Part shown: one piece after another, positions 1 to 8,302 of the stretch
Numbering within the stretch: position 1 is the stretch's first letter
Layout of the letters: each line of letters begins with the position of its first letter
Assembly: GCF_033096465.1 (NCBI RefSeq)
Contig: NZ_AP028156.1
Coordinates: 1,260,501-1,324,500 of the forward strand
DNA from: Blautia luti
GTDB lineage: Bacteria; Bacillota; Clostridia; Lachnospirales; Lachnospiraceae
Length of the DNA stretch: 64,000 nucleotides
Reading direction: 5' to 3'
Made by a program: the position numbers and the translations under genes
Notes under the pieces: model-generated
The model's database searches: none
The model's input: only the letters and a program-made list of their open reading frames with translations
What the model was told of the DNA's origin: nothing

Positions 1-90
1 GTAACTACTTCCTGTCCTTGCTATTCTCTATCTTTAGCTGTTGAATACAAAAATGATTTAGGAAGTTTAGCCTTTTGGTTGTCGGGATTT

Positions 91-120
91 TTGCACAGCC
101 ATTTGGTGTAAACTGATAAT
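91..120 (+). promoter_or_regulatory. putative sigma-A promoter
   Basis: A TTGCAC -35 box (91-96) and a GATAAT -10 box (115-120) are separated by 18 bp and lie about 30 bp upstream of the small gene at 153. Seen directly; promoter function is inferred. Confidence 0.4.
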
Positions 121-152
121 ATTAGAAAAAGAAATCAAGGGGGAACTGGCAG

Positions 153-308
153 ATGAAAGGTTATAACACAAGCAACGGATACATGGGATACGTAGAAGGC
201 AAATACATTTTATTTGCCAGTGAACAGGAATATTTCGAGTTTATGCACTACAGGGGTTATATCTATGTTATACTTGAGTTGGTATTAAAGGATTTAGTGA
301 GGACTTGA
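153..308 (+). CDS. small hypothetical protein (51 aa)
   Basis: A 51-codon gene beginning MKGYNTSNGYMGYVEG. It has a strong AAGGGGG ribosome binding site 9-15 bp before the ATG and a plausible promoter at 91-120. The protein is rich in Tyr and Gly, has no membrane segment or Cys motif, and I do not recognise a family with confidence. The C-terminal third reads as less ordered sequence and could be the product of a frameshift, so this may be a damaged copy of a slightly different small protein. It sits at the edge of a degraded accessory region. Confidence 0.4.
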   Translation: MKGYNTSNGYMGYVEGKYILFASEQEYFEFMHYRGYIYVILELVLKDLVRT

Positions 309-396
309 TTGATGCTGTAAAATTAATCTTGAGCCGATGAGAAAGATTTCCGGTCAGGATAAATAAGAATTAGAAATTAAATACAGGAGAAAATAA

Positions 397-807
397 ATGG
401 TAAAGCAAATCGTAAGAGACATTTTCTTTTTAGGCCAGCCATCCAAGCCAGCCACAAAAGCAGATATCCAGATTGGGAAGGATCTGCAGGACACACTGCA
501 GGCGAACCGGGAACGGTGCGTTGGTATGGCTGCAAATATGATTGGTGTAAGGAAGAATATTATCATTGTGAACATGGGATTTATAGATGTTGTTATGTTT
601 AACCCTGTGATTGTTTCAAAGCATGACATGTATGAGACGGAAGAAGGCTGTCTGTCTCTGGATGGTGTTCGTAAGACGACCAGATATCAGGAAATTGAAG
701 TAGAATATTATGACTTCAACTGAAAAAAACAGCGGCAGAAGCTGTCCGGATGGACGGCACAGATCTGTCAACATGAAATTGATCATTTGTCTGGGAAGAT
801 CATATAA
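397..807 (+). pseudogene. peptide deformylase-like, interrupted by an in-frame TGA
   Basis: The reading frame encodes a peptide deformylase-type metalloprotease, which would remove N-formyl groups from nascent proteins. Visible motifs are the G-M-A-A stretch near residue 46, EGCLSL near residue 86 and, beyond the stop, QHEIDH with the metal-binding HExxH. A TGA at 721-723 interrupts the frame; the second partial copy at 7941 has TGG (Trp) at the same place. Reading through gives 136 codons ending at TAA 805-807. A good AGGAGA site precedes the ATG. The stop removes the HExxH helix, so the short product (108 aa) should be inactive. It is probably an accessory deformylase paralogue rather than the essential one. 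Confidence 0.75.
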
Positions 808-825
808 TCGAATGCGGATTGCGAC

Positions 826-1203
826 GTGGCCGGTATGTTAAAGAATGTACTGATTGTGGTGGATGATATAGAAAAATCCATAGAGTTTTATAGGGACTTA
901 TTTGGACTGCAAGTGATTCTTAAGAATGAAGGTAATGTGATCTTATCGGAGGGACTTGTTTTGCAGGATGCCGACATATGGGGGAAAACATTGAATGAAA
1001 CTTCTACGCCGTTCAATAACATGATGGAATTGTATTTCGAGGATTTTGATATAGATGGATTGCTTGCGAAATATGAATCTGGTAAGTATTTCGTCCGATA
1101 TGCTACCGAACTGACAGAACTTGCAGGTGGGCAGAAGCTTGTAAGACTGTATGATCCCAGTGGCAATCTTATTGAGGTTCGCACTCCGTTCAGGTGCAAT
1201 TAA
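826..1203 (+). CDS. VOC / glyoxalase-family protein
   Basis: 125 residues with the two-repeat layout of a vicinal-oxygen-chelate (glyoxalase/bleomycin resistance/dioxygenase) protein: DIEKSIEFYRDLFGL near the N-terminus and LVRLYDPSGNLIEVRTPF near the C-terminus, with Glu in the usual metal-ligand place in both halves. The substrate cannot be inferred. The start is uncertain: GTG 826 and ATG 835 are possible and neither has a clear ribosome binding site, which fits a gene whose 5' side was joined to deformylase remnants by recombination. The stop lies 13 bp before the next ATG, suggesting co-transcription with the YaiI-type gene. Confidence 0.7.
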   Translation: MAGMLKNVLIVVDDIEKSIEFYRDLFGLQVILKNEGNVILSEGLVLQDADIWGKTLNETSTPFNNMMELYFEDFDIDGLLAKYESGKYFVRYATELTELAGGQKLVRLYDPSGNLIEVRTPFRCN

Positions 1204-1216
1204 AGTAGGAGAAAAT

Positions 1217-1672
1217 ATGCAGATTTTTGTTGATGCAGATGCCTGTCCGGTAGTTGGTATTGTTGAAAAAGTAGCAAAAGAGCACAGTATTCCGGTAACG
1301 TTATTGTGTGATACAAATCATGTGTTGTCTTCTGATTACAGTGAAGTGATCGTAGTTGGAGCCGGAGCAGATGCAGTGGATTATAAACTGATCAGTATTT
1401 GTCATAAAGGAGATATTGTTGTATCACAGGATTATGGAGTGGCTGCAATGGCACTTGGAAAGAGCGCATATGCGATTCATCAATCAGGGAAATGGTATAC
1501 CAATGAGAATATTGATCAGATGCTTATGGAGCGGCATCTGAATAAGAAAGCACGAAGGGCATCCGGAAAGAATCATTTAAAAGGACCAAGAAAACGAATA
1601 GCAGAAGATGATGAGCGTTTCAGAGAATCTTTTGAAAAAATGATACATATGGCGATGGATAAGGAGAAATAA
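1217..1672 (+). CDS. YaiI/YqxD (UPF0178) family protein
   Basis: 151 residues with the family signature VDADACPVV at the N-terminus, followed by VVGAGADAVDYKLI and the ..GDIVVSQDYGVAAMAL.. region. This matches the full length of the conserved UPF0178 family, a PIN-like fold of unknown biochemical role. The ATG at 1217 is chosen over upstream in-frame codons because AGGAGA lies just before it and the family begins at M-x-I-x-VDADACP. It looks intact, unlike several neighbours. Confidence 0.88.
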   Translation: MQIFVDADACPVVGIVEKVAKEHSIPVTLLCDTNHVLSSDYSEVIVVGAGADAVDYKLISICHKGDIVVSQDYGVAAMALGKSAYAIHQSGKWYTNENIDQMLMERHLNKKARRASGKNHLKGPRKRIAEDDERFRESFEKMIHMAMDKEK

Positions 1673-1705
1673 TTACAAACGAAACACAGGAGAAGGAGGC
1701 GTAGA

Positions 1706-2304
1706 ATGATGAAAAAGAAAAGAACCTATATTGCAATCGATCTTAAGTCATTCTATGCATCTGTGGAATGTAAAGAGCGAAATAGAGATCCTTTGACGAC
1801 TAATCTTGTGGTTGCGGATAAAAGCAGAACAGAAAAAACTATCTGTCTTGCGGTATCTCCAGCATTAAAGTGTTATGGGATACCCGGAAGGGCTCGTTTA
1901 TTTGAGGTTGTTCAAAAGTAAAAGAAGCCAACAGTGCCCGCAGGTGGAAAGCACCGAACAGAACATTTATTGGTTCTTCTGATGACAGTACAGAATTAAA
2001 TATCAAAGATCTGCTATATAAACTGTTTGGCGTTAATGCAGAGCTGCTGATCGATCATGCCTGGGGATATGAACCCTGTACCATGAAAATGGTCAAGGCT
2101 TACAAACCGGAAGCGAACAGTGTTTGTTCCGGGCAAGTACTTCATTGTCCTTATGACTTTGAAAAAGCAAAATTAGTCGTCAAAGAGATGACGGACCAGA
2201 TGGTTTTGGATTTGGTGGATAAGAAGCTTGTAACAGACCAGATTGTGTTGACGGTTGGTTATGATATTGAAAATCTGAATAATTCCAATCGAACAGATAA
2301 GTGA
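1706..2304 (+). pseudogene. Y-family DNA polymerase (UmuC/DinB-like) remnant
   Basis: The first 71 codons read as the N-terminus of a Firmicute UmuC-type translesion polymerase (YIAIDLKSFYASVEC, then VVADKSRTEKTICLAVSPALK). The frame breaks at TAA 1919-1921. The match continues in another frame (RRWKAPNRTFIGSSDD), then jumps directly to sequence of the little-finger side (IDHAWGYEPCTMKMVKAYKP... up to 2304). The palm segment with the second catalytic carboxylate motif is missing, so a large internal deletion and at least one frameshift have occurred. No active polymerase can result. Confidence 0.8.
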
Positions 2305-2368
2305 TATTAAATGTGAAGAGTGGTAAATGTAAAAACAGATACTGAAATGCTTTCCAGATATGTAACCG

Positions 2369-2810
2369 GCCGAAGACAGAGAATGAAACAGTGTATTATA
2401 ACGTAGATTATATTCACACAGCTATTTATGAAAATAAACAGATTAAATTTCATTATGCGGAATGGACAGTTAAGAAGAAGCTGAAATTGAAAAAGAATGG
2501 TGCCTTCTACGTTATCAGTCTTTGGGCGTTGACATGGGATGATGAAAATTACTATTTGGTAGCCTATGATGCATCGGCCGGAATCATCAAGCATTATCGT
2601 GTAGATAAAATGCGGGATACTGAGATTCTGGAGTCTGATCGTAAGGGGGAAGAGTCCTTCAAAAAGCTTGTATCGGTAAGCTCACAGTTTTTTGGCTGGC
2701 TTACCGGTGTCGGATCCGGGATGAGGATTGTCGGACCGGGATTTTTTGGCGGAACGAAACCATGTTATAAGAAGAATTGTATTTTGAGAGGAGGCTTTTA
2801 TAAATGTTGA
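2369..2810 (+). pseudogene. WYL-domain transcriptional regulator remnant
   Basis: From about 2369 the sequence encodes a WYL domain (YYNVDYIHTAIYENKQIKF.. ISLWALTWDDENYYLVAYD .. IKHYRVDKM), normally the ligand-sensing part of a repressor with an N-terminal winged helix. The DNA-binding half is absent upstream. After ESFKKL the sequence jumps to the family's C-terminal SSQFFGWLTGVGSGMRIVGP, so an internal piece is also lost, and the last 25 residues look out of frame. The first possible start codon (2391) lacks a ribosome binding site. Treated as a decayed regulator gene. Confidence 0.75.
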
Positions 2811-3262
2811 ACATTATTTATGGAGATGTGAAAAACAGTATTTATAATACAAATGTTTATTTTAAAAACAGTTATGAACCAGAATGGCTTGATGCAGAAC
2901 TGGCGAAAAAGATGATTAAAGATATTGATGATTCAGAAGTATTGAGTGGTGAATGCATTAACAGTCCGGTGTTGGGACAGATTCCTCCTGAAAGACTGTC
3001 AGGAGGAGTGAAAACATTGTTGCTGATTTTAAATGAACCGGATCGGATTTTTAATGCCTCGACCTGTGGCGATAACTGTGCAAAATGGATATTGGAAATT
3101 GGCAGGATTAAAGATGTTACCATTAATCTCAGACATATGATGAGTTTTGGAAAAGACACAAAATTTGAGATAAAAGTCCAAAATGGAGGAGAAACGGTCC
3201 ATTCAATGAAGGAACTTGTTCCTATAGCAAATAAGTATTTAAATGAAATGAAACAGGAGTAG
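2804..3262 (+). CDS. DUF4869-like protein, partner of the downstream ATPase
   Basis: 152 residues, soluble, starting MLNIIYGDV and containing LSGGVKTLLLILNEPDRIFNASTCGDNCAKWIL. From memory this matches the family annotated DUF4869 in Lachnospiraceae, usually next to a P-loop protein as here; the family call is recollection, not a search. A strong GAGAGGAGG site lies 8 bp before the ATG. The stop overlaps the start region of the next gene, so the two are almost certainly co-translated. Function is unknown. A conserved CGDNC motif (two Cys, three residues between) stands out. The gene appears intact in a decayed neighbourhood, which suggests recent selection. Confidence 0.7.
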   Translation: MLNIIYGDVKNSIYNTNVYFKNSYEPEWLDAELAKKMIKDIDDSEVLSGECINSPVLGQIPPERLSGGVKTLLLILNEPDRIFNASTCGDNCAKWILEIGRIKDVTINLRHMMSFGKDTKFEIKVQNGGETVHSMKELVPIANKYLNEMKQE

Positions 3263-3267
3263 TGATT

Positions 3268-4251
3268 ATGAAAGGTTCACATAGAATCATTGTAGAATCC
3301 AGAAAAGTGAAATATGATTTTGTAATTCATAGGAATATTACAATCATTACTGGTGACAGTGGATCAGGTAAGACTGTTTTAATTGATCTTATACATGATT
3401 ATGGAAGATATGGTGCGGACAGCGGTGTATTTCTTTCCTGCGACTGCCCCTGTAAAGTGATTGATAGTGAGGATTGGGAAAGAAAGATAGAAGAAACAAC
3501 AGGAAGCATTATTTTTATTGATGAAGGAAATCGCTTCCTGGTTTCAAAGAAGTTTGCACAGCTTGTGCAGGGATCTGATAATTACTTTGTACTGGCTACA
3601 AGAGAAAAGCTTCCGGCATTGCCATATAGTGTAAGTGAAATATATGGATTTCGCAAATCTGGAAAATTTCATGATGCGAAACAGAAATATAATGAGATTT
3701 ATCATTTGTACGGTGAAATATCAGAGGAAAAGAATATCAATCCGAAACTTGTAATAACAGAGGATTCCAATTCTGGATTTGAATTTTTTAAAGAAATGTC
3801 CAGACAGAAGGGTGTGAATTGTTTTTCTGCTGGTGGGAAGTCAAATATCATCAGACAGTTGGAACAGAGACCGAATGAAGAGGGTACAATTTTGGTCATC
3901 GTAGATGGAGCTGCATTTGGTTCAGAGATGAAAGATATCAGTGAATGCATTAAAACACAGGGAAACATTGTACTCTATGCACCAGAATCTTTTGAGTGGT
4001 TGTTACTTTCAACAAAGGAAATACCGGAAGTAAATGTAGAAACAATACTTCAGAATCCGGAAGAATATATAGACAGTAAAGAGTATGTCAGTTGGGAACG
4101 ATATTTTACAGATTTATTGATAGAAAGTACCAGTAAGAATTTTATATGGGCATATTCAAAGAAAAGGCTTACAAAGGCGTATTTTGCTCCAAGAATAGTG
4201 AATGCGGTAAAAACAATCATGAAATTGGTAGACTGGGAAAAATTATTCTGA
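3268..4251 (+). CDS. P-loop ATPase of unknown function, paired with DUF4869-like gene
   Basis: 327 residues. An N-terminal Walker A (GDSGSGKT, residues 27-34) follows a short beta-strand region (NITIIT), and a hydrophobic strand ending in Asp-Glu (IIFIDEGNRF, near residue 80) is a good Walker B. A second hydrophobic strand with Asp (ILVIVDGAAFGSEM, near 210) resembles a TOPRIM- or receiver-like element in the C-terminal half. No membrane segment. ATG 3268 is preferred to GTG 3262 because AGGAG at 3255-3259 is well spaced from it. The gene is coupled to the 2804 gene. Related proteins are sometimes mislabelled translation initiation factor 2; nothing here supports a role in translation. Confidence 0.65.
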   Translation: MKGSHRIIVESRKVKYDFVIHRNITIITGDSGSGKTVLIDLIHDYGRYGADSGVFLSCDCPCKVIDSEDWERKIEETTGSIIFIDEGNRFLVSKKFAQLVQGSDNYFVLATREKLPALPYSVSEIYGFRKSGKFHDAKQKYNEIYHLYGEISEEKNINPKLVITEDSNSGFEFFKEMSRQKGVNCFSAGGKSNIIRQLEQRPNEEGTILVIVDGAAFGSEMKDISECIKTQGNIVLYAPESFEWLLLSTKEIPEVNVETILQNPEEYIDSKEYVSWERYFTDLLIESTSKNFIWAYSKKRLTKAYFAPRIVNAVKTIMKLVDWEKLF

Positions 4252-4322
4252 AAAGTCAGCAAAAAGCTTTTTATTATCGTATTACGTGACATAAAAATGC
4301 CGAAATGAATGATATGCAAAAT
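4238..4322 (+). repeat. direct repeat, left copy, flanking the 1115-aa gene
   Basis: A stretch of about 85 bp, beginning with the last codons of the ATPase gene and including TTATCGTATTAC and CCGAAATGAATGATATGCAA, recurs at 8211-8302 in the same orientation with roughly four in five bases identical. The pair brackets the 1115-residue gene and the NUDIX/deformylase remnants. Confidence 0.75.
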
Positions 4323-4343
4323 CCTGCTGATAAGGAGTAATAG

Positions 4344-7300
4344 ATGACAATGGATGTTTCACTTGTAATTGGTGGTTTAAAAGGAATTTTAGAAAATTTA
4401 TGTGATAATTATTCGGATAGTATTATTGGGAAAGCGGCAAGTACATCACGTGATTATTTGAAAAATAGAAATGTTGACTCTAAAATTAATGAGGTTGCTT
4501 CTTGTTTAACAGGATTGAAATGTAAAGATAACACATTATTTTTGAACGATTTGCAAGCGGCATTTTCTAAAGACAATCTGCAGAAGATTTTAAAAGAAAT
4601 CCGAAAAGATGATGCTTTTGATATGGAAGAAGCATTGAGACAAAAATTAAATGATTTATGTGAGGCATATTATGTTGATAATGCTGATAAGATAATTGAT
4701 TCATTGGTGCAAATGTTTTTTGAACTTACAGCAATGAATAATCCTGAATTGGAAGGAAGATTATTTTTTAATAGGCTTTCACGTAAGCAAGAAGAATTAA
4801 AGACTCTACTAACTACTGGACTATCGGAAATTAAAAATGAATTGAGTTCTATATCTGGAGTTTCTTATGGGTTAAGAAAATCAGATTATGAACGTGTTCA
4901 TATAGAAAATGGAACAGTGATTGGTGATGACAAGGATTTGTTCACTTGGAACTTAAAATTTTATCAGACGGATGGATTGTTTGGTAGCAATGAAAAACGG
5001 AAAGCCGAAGTTATAGGATTAACAAAACATTGGAAGGAAGAACGTGAGTTATATCCGGGATGGTATATTGCCCCAGTAACTAAAAGAGAAATATTAGCGT
5101 CATATACCAGAGATGAATCATTATTGTGGAAGACAGCTGACCTGTCTATGCAAGAAAAAATAGATTTTGCATTTGAATTAGTATGGAGACATGAAACAGG
5201 ATTTATTGTGTTTTCACAAATACTGCAGAACCATATTTTTGAACTGTGGAAAGAGTATAAAGATAAAGGCGACTGGTCAGCTCAGGATAAGAACGAAAAA
5301 TGGTTTTACATTGGTCAATCACTATTGCGTGAATATAGAGAAGACATGAATTGGAATTCGTGGCAAAAAGTATTCGATGTGATGAAAAAAAGTGCTGCAA
5401 TAATGGAAACCGGAAATGAAGAACTTGAAATGGAATTCATAGTTCATCTCTTTTATAAAATGCAAATATCTGATGTTCGAGATAAAATACAACAGTTTTC
5501 CTGTGAAGATAATAGATATGCATTGCGTTTGAATAAGGTTGGTTTAATGGCAGAATGTGGTCTGCTTGAAAGTGCATATTTAGAATTGAAAACACTCATT
5601 GCTGAATTAGAAGAATCCATTGATAGCATGCCAAAAGAAAAAAATAAGGATTTTGTACAATGCGGATCTATTTTATCTGGTGCATACGAACTTTTAGCAT
5701 TTGTAATTCAAGGACTTCATCCATTTGATAAAAATGAGGAGCTTCATGTAGCATGGAATGGAATAGAAGATTATTCTCGATTTTTTGATTTCGAGAAGGA
5801 AAAAAAACAATGGAATAATTATTTGTATAATTACTACTGTAAGCACAAGGAAGAACCTTTTGAGATAAATCGAGAAATAAGAACAATCACATGGGGGAGC
5901 AATGGATTTGGAGAAATCTATAGTTTCTATAGAGTATTGGCAAGGATTGCAATGCCGCTGCATCTTGGTATGACAAGACTTCTTCCACATCAGGAAATAG
6001 AATTTATTAACGCACTATTTATCAATACTCCGTCATTGGGATTTTTCATGTGTATGAGATCAGGAAATGACAAAGTAGTTAAATCTATTATTTCACGTAA
6101 AAATTGTATCAGTGCCGGTTTTGATATTTGTAGAAAATTATTTGATTATGCATTTAAATGTATCGAACAAAATATCGAAAGTATTAGCGTAAATACTGCA
6201 AGAGGTAATGCGTATACTCATTTGCTGAATAATGGATTGGAAATACTTAGAAGATTAGTTTCGGTAGCTTCTTTAGTTCAGCAAAAAAAATTATTGACAC
6301 TGATGTGCAAGTTAATTGATACAGATATTGTGCGTGAATACCGTGTAATGGATAAATGGATTTATCAGATTCTTTGTATCATAGATGAAAATATTAAATC
6401 ACAGTATTTAAACGAAATATTATTATCTTCAACAAAAAACAGAACACATATAGGTGAGGATAGATCAACCGATCCTTTTGATGTGATTTCTGCCAGTACC
6501 CTTGCAAAAAAATACTATGAAAAAGCAAATATAGATTCGACCATTATAGATGATTTGATAAAATGTGCTAGTGAATCGGAAGAAGATTATTGGGCGATTA
6601 TTCCGCGTTTAAACAAATTAAGAGAATGGTCTCTATTATCAGCTGAACAATTGGCGGATTTACGAGAATTAATTTGGAAAAATGTAAATGAAGACACAGG
6701 ACTTCCGAATTTTAAGGAATACTACGCCGCCGCCTTTTTGAAGTGGCCAAGTCCAGAAGGAAGAGATGTTAAGACTCTTGTACGAAACTATATTATGGAT
6801 AATAAGTTTTATGATAATCTGAAATCCAGAGGACTTGAATCAGTTACGATGGGCGAGGCAAGAATATTTGCAGAACTTCAGTGTATGAATTATTTGTGCC
6901 CTGATTTATTGGAAATTGCGGATATCGAAATCATCCTTAACAGATTTATTGAGTACTGGGAAATCGGTAGGAGCGGATTTGATAATAATGAGCATAGGGA
7001 TTTTTATTATGATGAGTTTTATGATAGGTATCAAGCACTGGAGCGTGTAATCGGTAGCTTTTCATTTGAAATAGATCGGATGGATTCTGATTTAGTAGTG
7101 AAGTTGCTGAAAATACTTGATGAAATGAGCGAATATGGGATAAATACTTTAGAATCAAGAGCTCTTTTATTTAGCAAAGAAAGAATAGAAGCTGAATTAG
7201 GAGAAAACATTATTGATCAATTCTATAGTGATGATAAGAATAAAATAGCAGATGCGACGAATGCTGCTGAACATATTATTTTGAAGTGGCCGGAATTAGA

Positions 7301-7691
7301 TACAGCAAAAGAATTGTTGATCGAGCAAATAAGACTTATAAGATATGGGAAACAGCCTGGATTACAGATGTTTTATATTTCTATACATAATTTGGCATAT
7401 ATGGGGGTGCTTGATTTATCAGATGAAATTCTTATGCCATTAGATAAGGCTTTATTAGAGTGTGCAGAGCATACGGCTTATGAAAAAATAAAGGAATGTA
7501 CAGAAAAAGAGATAAAATCTACAATAAATCTTCGTTCCGCATGTGCAAGAACTGCTTTTCAAATAGATAAGTGTATTTCGGAAAAACCAGATGCACCGGT
7601 ATTGAAAGGCATTGAAAAATGGAAGGAAATATGTATTGGAAGATTGTCAAACAATGAATTTGTAGAGGTTAAGAGACAGTGGCTTTTATAG
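4344..7691 (+). CDS. large helical protein of unknown function (1115 aa)
   Basis: I do not recognise a named family. The protein is almost entirely predicted helical, with no signal peptide or clear membrane segment. Residues 1-140 form a helical head. Residues about 140-175 (NRLSRKQEELKTLL.. LSEIKNELSSIS) look like a coiled coil. The remaining 900 residues resemble an irregular alpha-solenoid (for example LMAECGLLESAYLELKTLIAELEE). Such a head, coiled coil and solenoid layout is common in bacterial NLR-like and other anti-phage proteins, but I found no Walker A motif and no recognisable nuclease, TIR or SIR2 motif. AAGGAG lies 6 bp before the ATG. The gene is noticeably more AT-rich than the core genes, is intact, and is flanked by direct repeats. 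Confidence 0.7.
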   Translation: MTMDVSLVIGGLKGILENLCDNYSDSIIGKAASTSRDYLKNRNVDSKINEVASCLTGLKCKDNTLFLNDLQAAFSKDNLQKILKEIRKDDAFDMEEALRQKLNDLCEAYYVDNADKIIDSLVQMFFELTAMNNPELEGRLFFNRLSRKQEELKTLLTTGLSEIKNELSSISGVSYGLRKSDYERVHIENGTVIGDDKDLFTWNLKFYQTDGLFGSNEKRKAEVIGLTKHWKEERELYPGWYIAPVTKREILASYTRDESLLWKTADLSMQEKIDFAFELVWRHETGFIVFSQILQNHIFELWKEYKDKGDWSAQDKNEKWFYIGQSLLREYREDMNWNSWQKVFDVMKKSAAIMETGNEELEMEFIVHLFYKMQISDVRDKIQQFSCEDNRYALRLNKVGLMAECGLLESAYLELKTLIAELEESIDSMPKEKNKDFVQCGSILSGAYELLAFVIQGLHPFDKNEELHVAWNGIEDYSRFFDFEKEKKQWNNYLYNYYCKHKEEPFEINREIRTITWGSNGFGEIYSFYRVLARIAMPLHLGMTRLLPHQEIEFINALFINTPSLGFFMCMRSGNDKVVKSIISRKNCISAGFDICRKLFDYAFKCIEQNIESISVNTARGNAYTHLLNNGLEILRRLVSVASLVQQKKLLTLMCKLIDTDIVREYRVMDKWIYQILCIIDENIKSQYLNEILLSSTKNRTHIGEDRSTDPFDVISASTLAKKYYEKANIDSTIIDDLIKCASESEEDYWAIIPRLNKLREWSLLSAEQLADLRELIWKNVNEDTGLPNFKEYYAAAFLKWPSPEGRDVKTLVRNYIMDNKFYDNLKSRGLESVTMGEARIFAELQCMNYLCPDLLEIADIEIILNRFIEYWEIGRSGFDNNEHRDFYYDEFYDRYQALERVIGSFSFEIDRMDSDLVVKLLKILDEMSEYGINTLESRALLFSKERIEAELGENIIDQFYSDDKNKIADATNAAEHIILKWPELDTAKELLIEQIRLIRYGKQPGLQMFYISIHNLAYMGVLDLSDEILMPLDKALLECAEHTAYEKIKECTEKEIKSTINLRSACARTAFQIDKCISEKPDAPVLKGIEKWKEICIGRLSNNEFVEVKRQWLL

Positions 7692-7704
7692 ATTAAAGGA
7701 TTAT

Positions 7705-7940
7705 ATGCTAATAGACAAGATTGCTTTATTGTATCTCCGAGACGGAAAGATTCTGAGTTTCAGAAGTAGAGGAAAAGACATATATTACAATCCCGAAGGA
7801 AAAGAGAAGACACAGAAACAGATATGCAGATACTGGCGCGATATAGCGATATTGGAAGATACAGTAAAGTTGAAGCACAGGCACATTATCATCAGGAAGG
7901 AATCACTATGTGGATAATCTGGTATATGGCTAAGTTTGCT
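7705..7940 (+). pseudogene. NUDIX hydrolase remnant, frameshifted
   Basis: The sequence starts MLIDKIALLYLRDGKILSFRSRGKDIYYNPEGK, which fits the beginning of a NUDIX hydrolase (usual wording: strand, then ..YYIPGGKRE). The expected NUDIX box GX5EX7REUXEEXGU is missing. Later family-like text (SKVEAQAHYHQEGITMWI) continues in a different frame that opens at 7824, and this then runs into deformylase sequence. A deletion and a frameshift have destroyed the gene. Confidence 0.6.
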
Positions 7941-8074
7941 CGTGAGTCTAGATACCAGGAAATAGAAGTGGAGTATTATGATTTTAACTGGAAAAAACAG
8001 CGCCAGAAATTGTCAGGATGGACGGTACAGATCTGTTAGCTGAAATTAATCATTTGTCCGGAAAGATTATATAA
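7941..8074 (+). pseudogene. second peptide deformylase C-terminal fragment
   Basis: About 134 bp repeating positions 666-807 in the same orientation. It reads RYQEIEVEYYDFNWKKQRQK, then LSGWTVQIC, stops at TAG 8037-8039, and resumes in a shifted frame as EINHLSGKII with TAA 8072-8074. The HExxH of the first copy is lost (a one-base deletion plus substitutions), so this fragment cannot be functional. It is fused to NUDIX remnants on its 5' side. Confidence 0.75.
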
Positions 8075-8100
8075 CATGGAAATAGATGTGTTACGGAATT

Positions 8101-8199
8101 ATGTACGATTCTGGACCGAGAATATGGTATCAGTACGGACCGGAAGATGTAAAGCAACATTATAAAGAATATCTGCAAAGTGTGCTTCGAAACTATTAG
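8101..8199 (+). pseudogene. C-terminal fragment of an unidentified protein
   Basis: A 32-codon frame (MYDSGPRIWYQYGPEDVK.. ending LQSVLRNY) with protein-like composition but no ribosome binding site and no start region. It looks like the tail of a longer gene lost in the same rearrangements that broke the adjoining deformylase fragment. The parent family is not recognised. Confidence 0.3.
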
Positions 8200-8210
8200 T
8201 TCTGGCAGCA

Positions 8211-8302
8211 GGAAAAAAATTATTCTGAAAGGTCAGAAAAAACCTTTTCTATTATCGTATTACATGGTATACTGAATACCGAAATGAATGATATGCAAAA
8301 TA
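8211..8302 (+). repeat. direct repeat, right copy, flanking the 1115-aa gene
   Basis: Counterpart of 4238-4322, sharing AATTATTCTGAAA, TTATCGTATTAC and CCGAAATGAATGATATGCAA. In this copy TATACT at 8268-8273 could serve as a -10 box. The 8075-8525 stretch otherwise holds the 8101-8199 fragment, a 35-codon frame at 8294-8400 without a ribosome binding site, and the hairpin at 8402. Confidence 0.75.

Noticed and set aside
721..723. Possible selenocysteine codon in the deformylase frame
   Set aside because: The homologous position in the second copy is Trp (TGG), no selenoprotein context exists, and no strong stem-loop follows directly.
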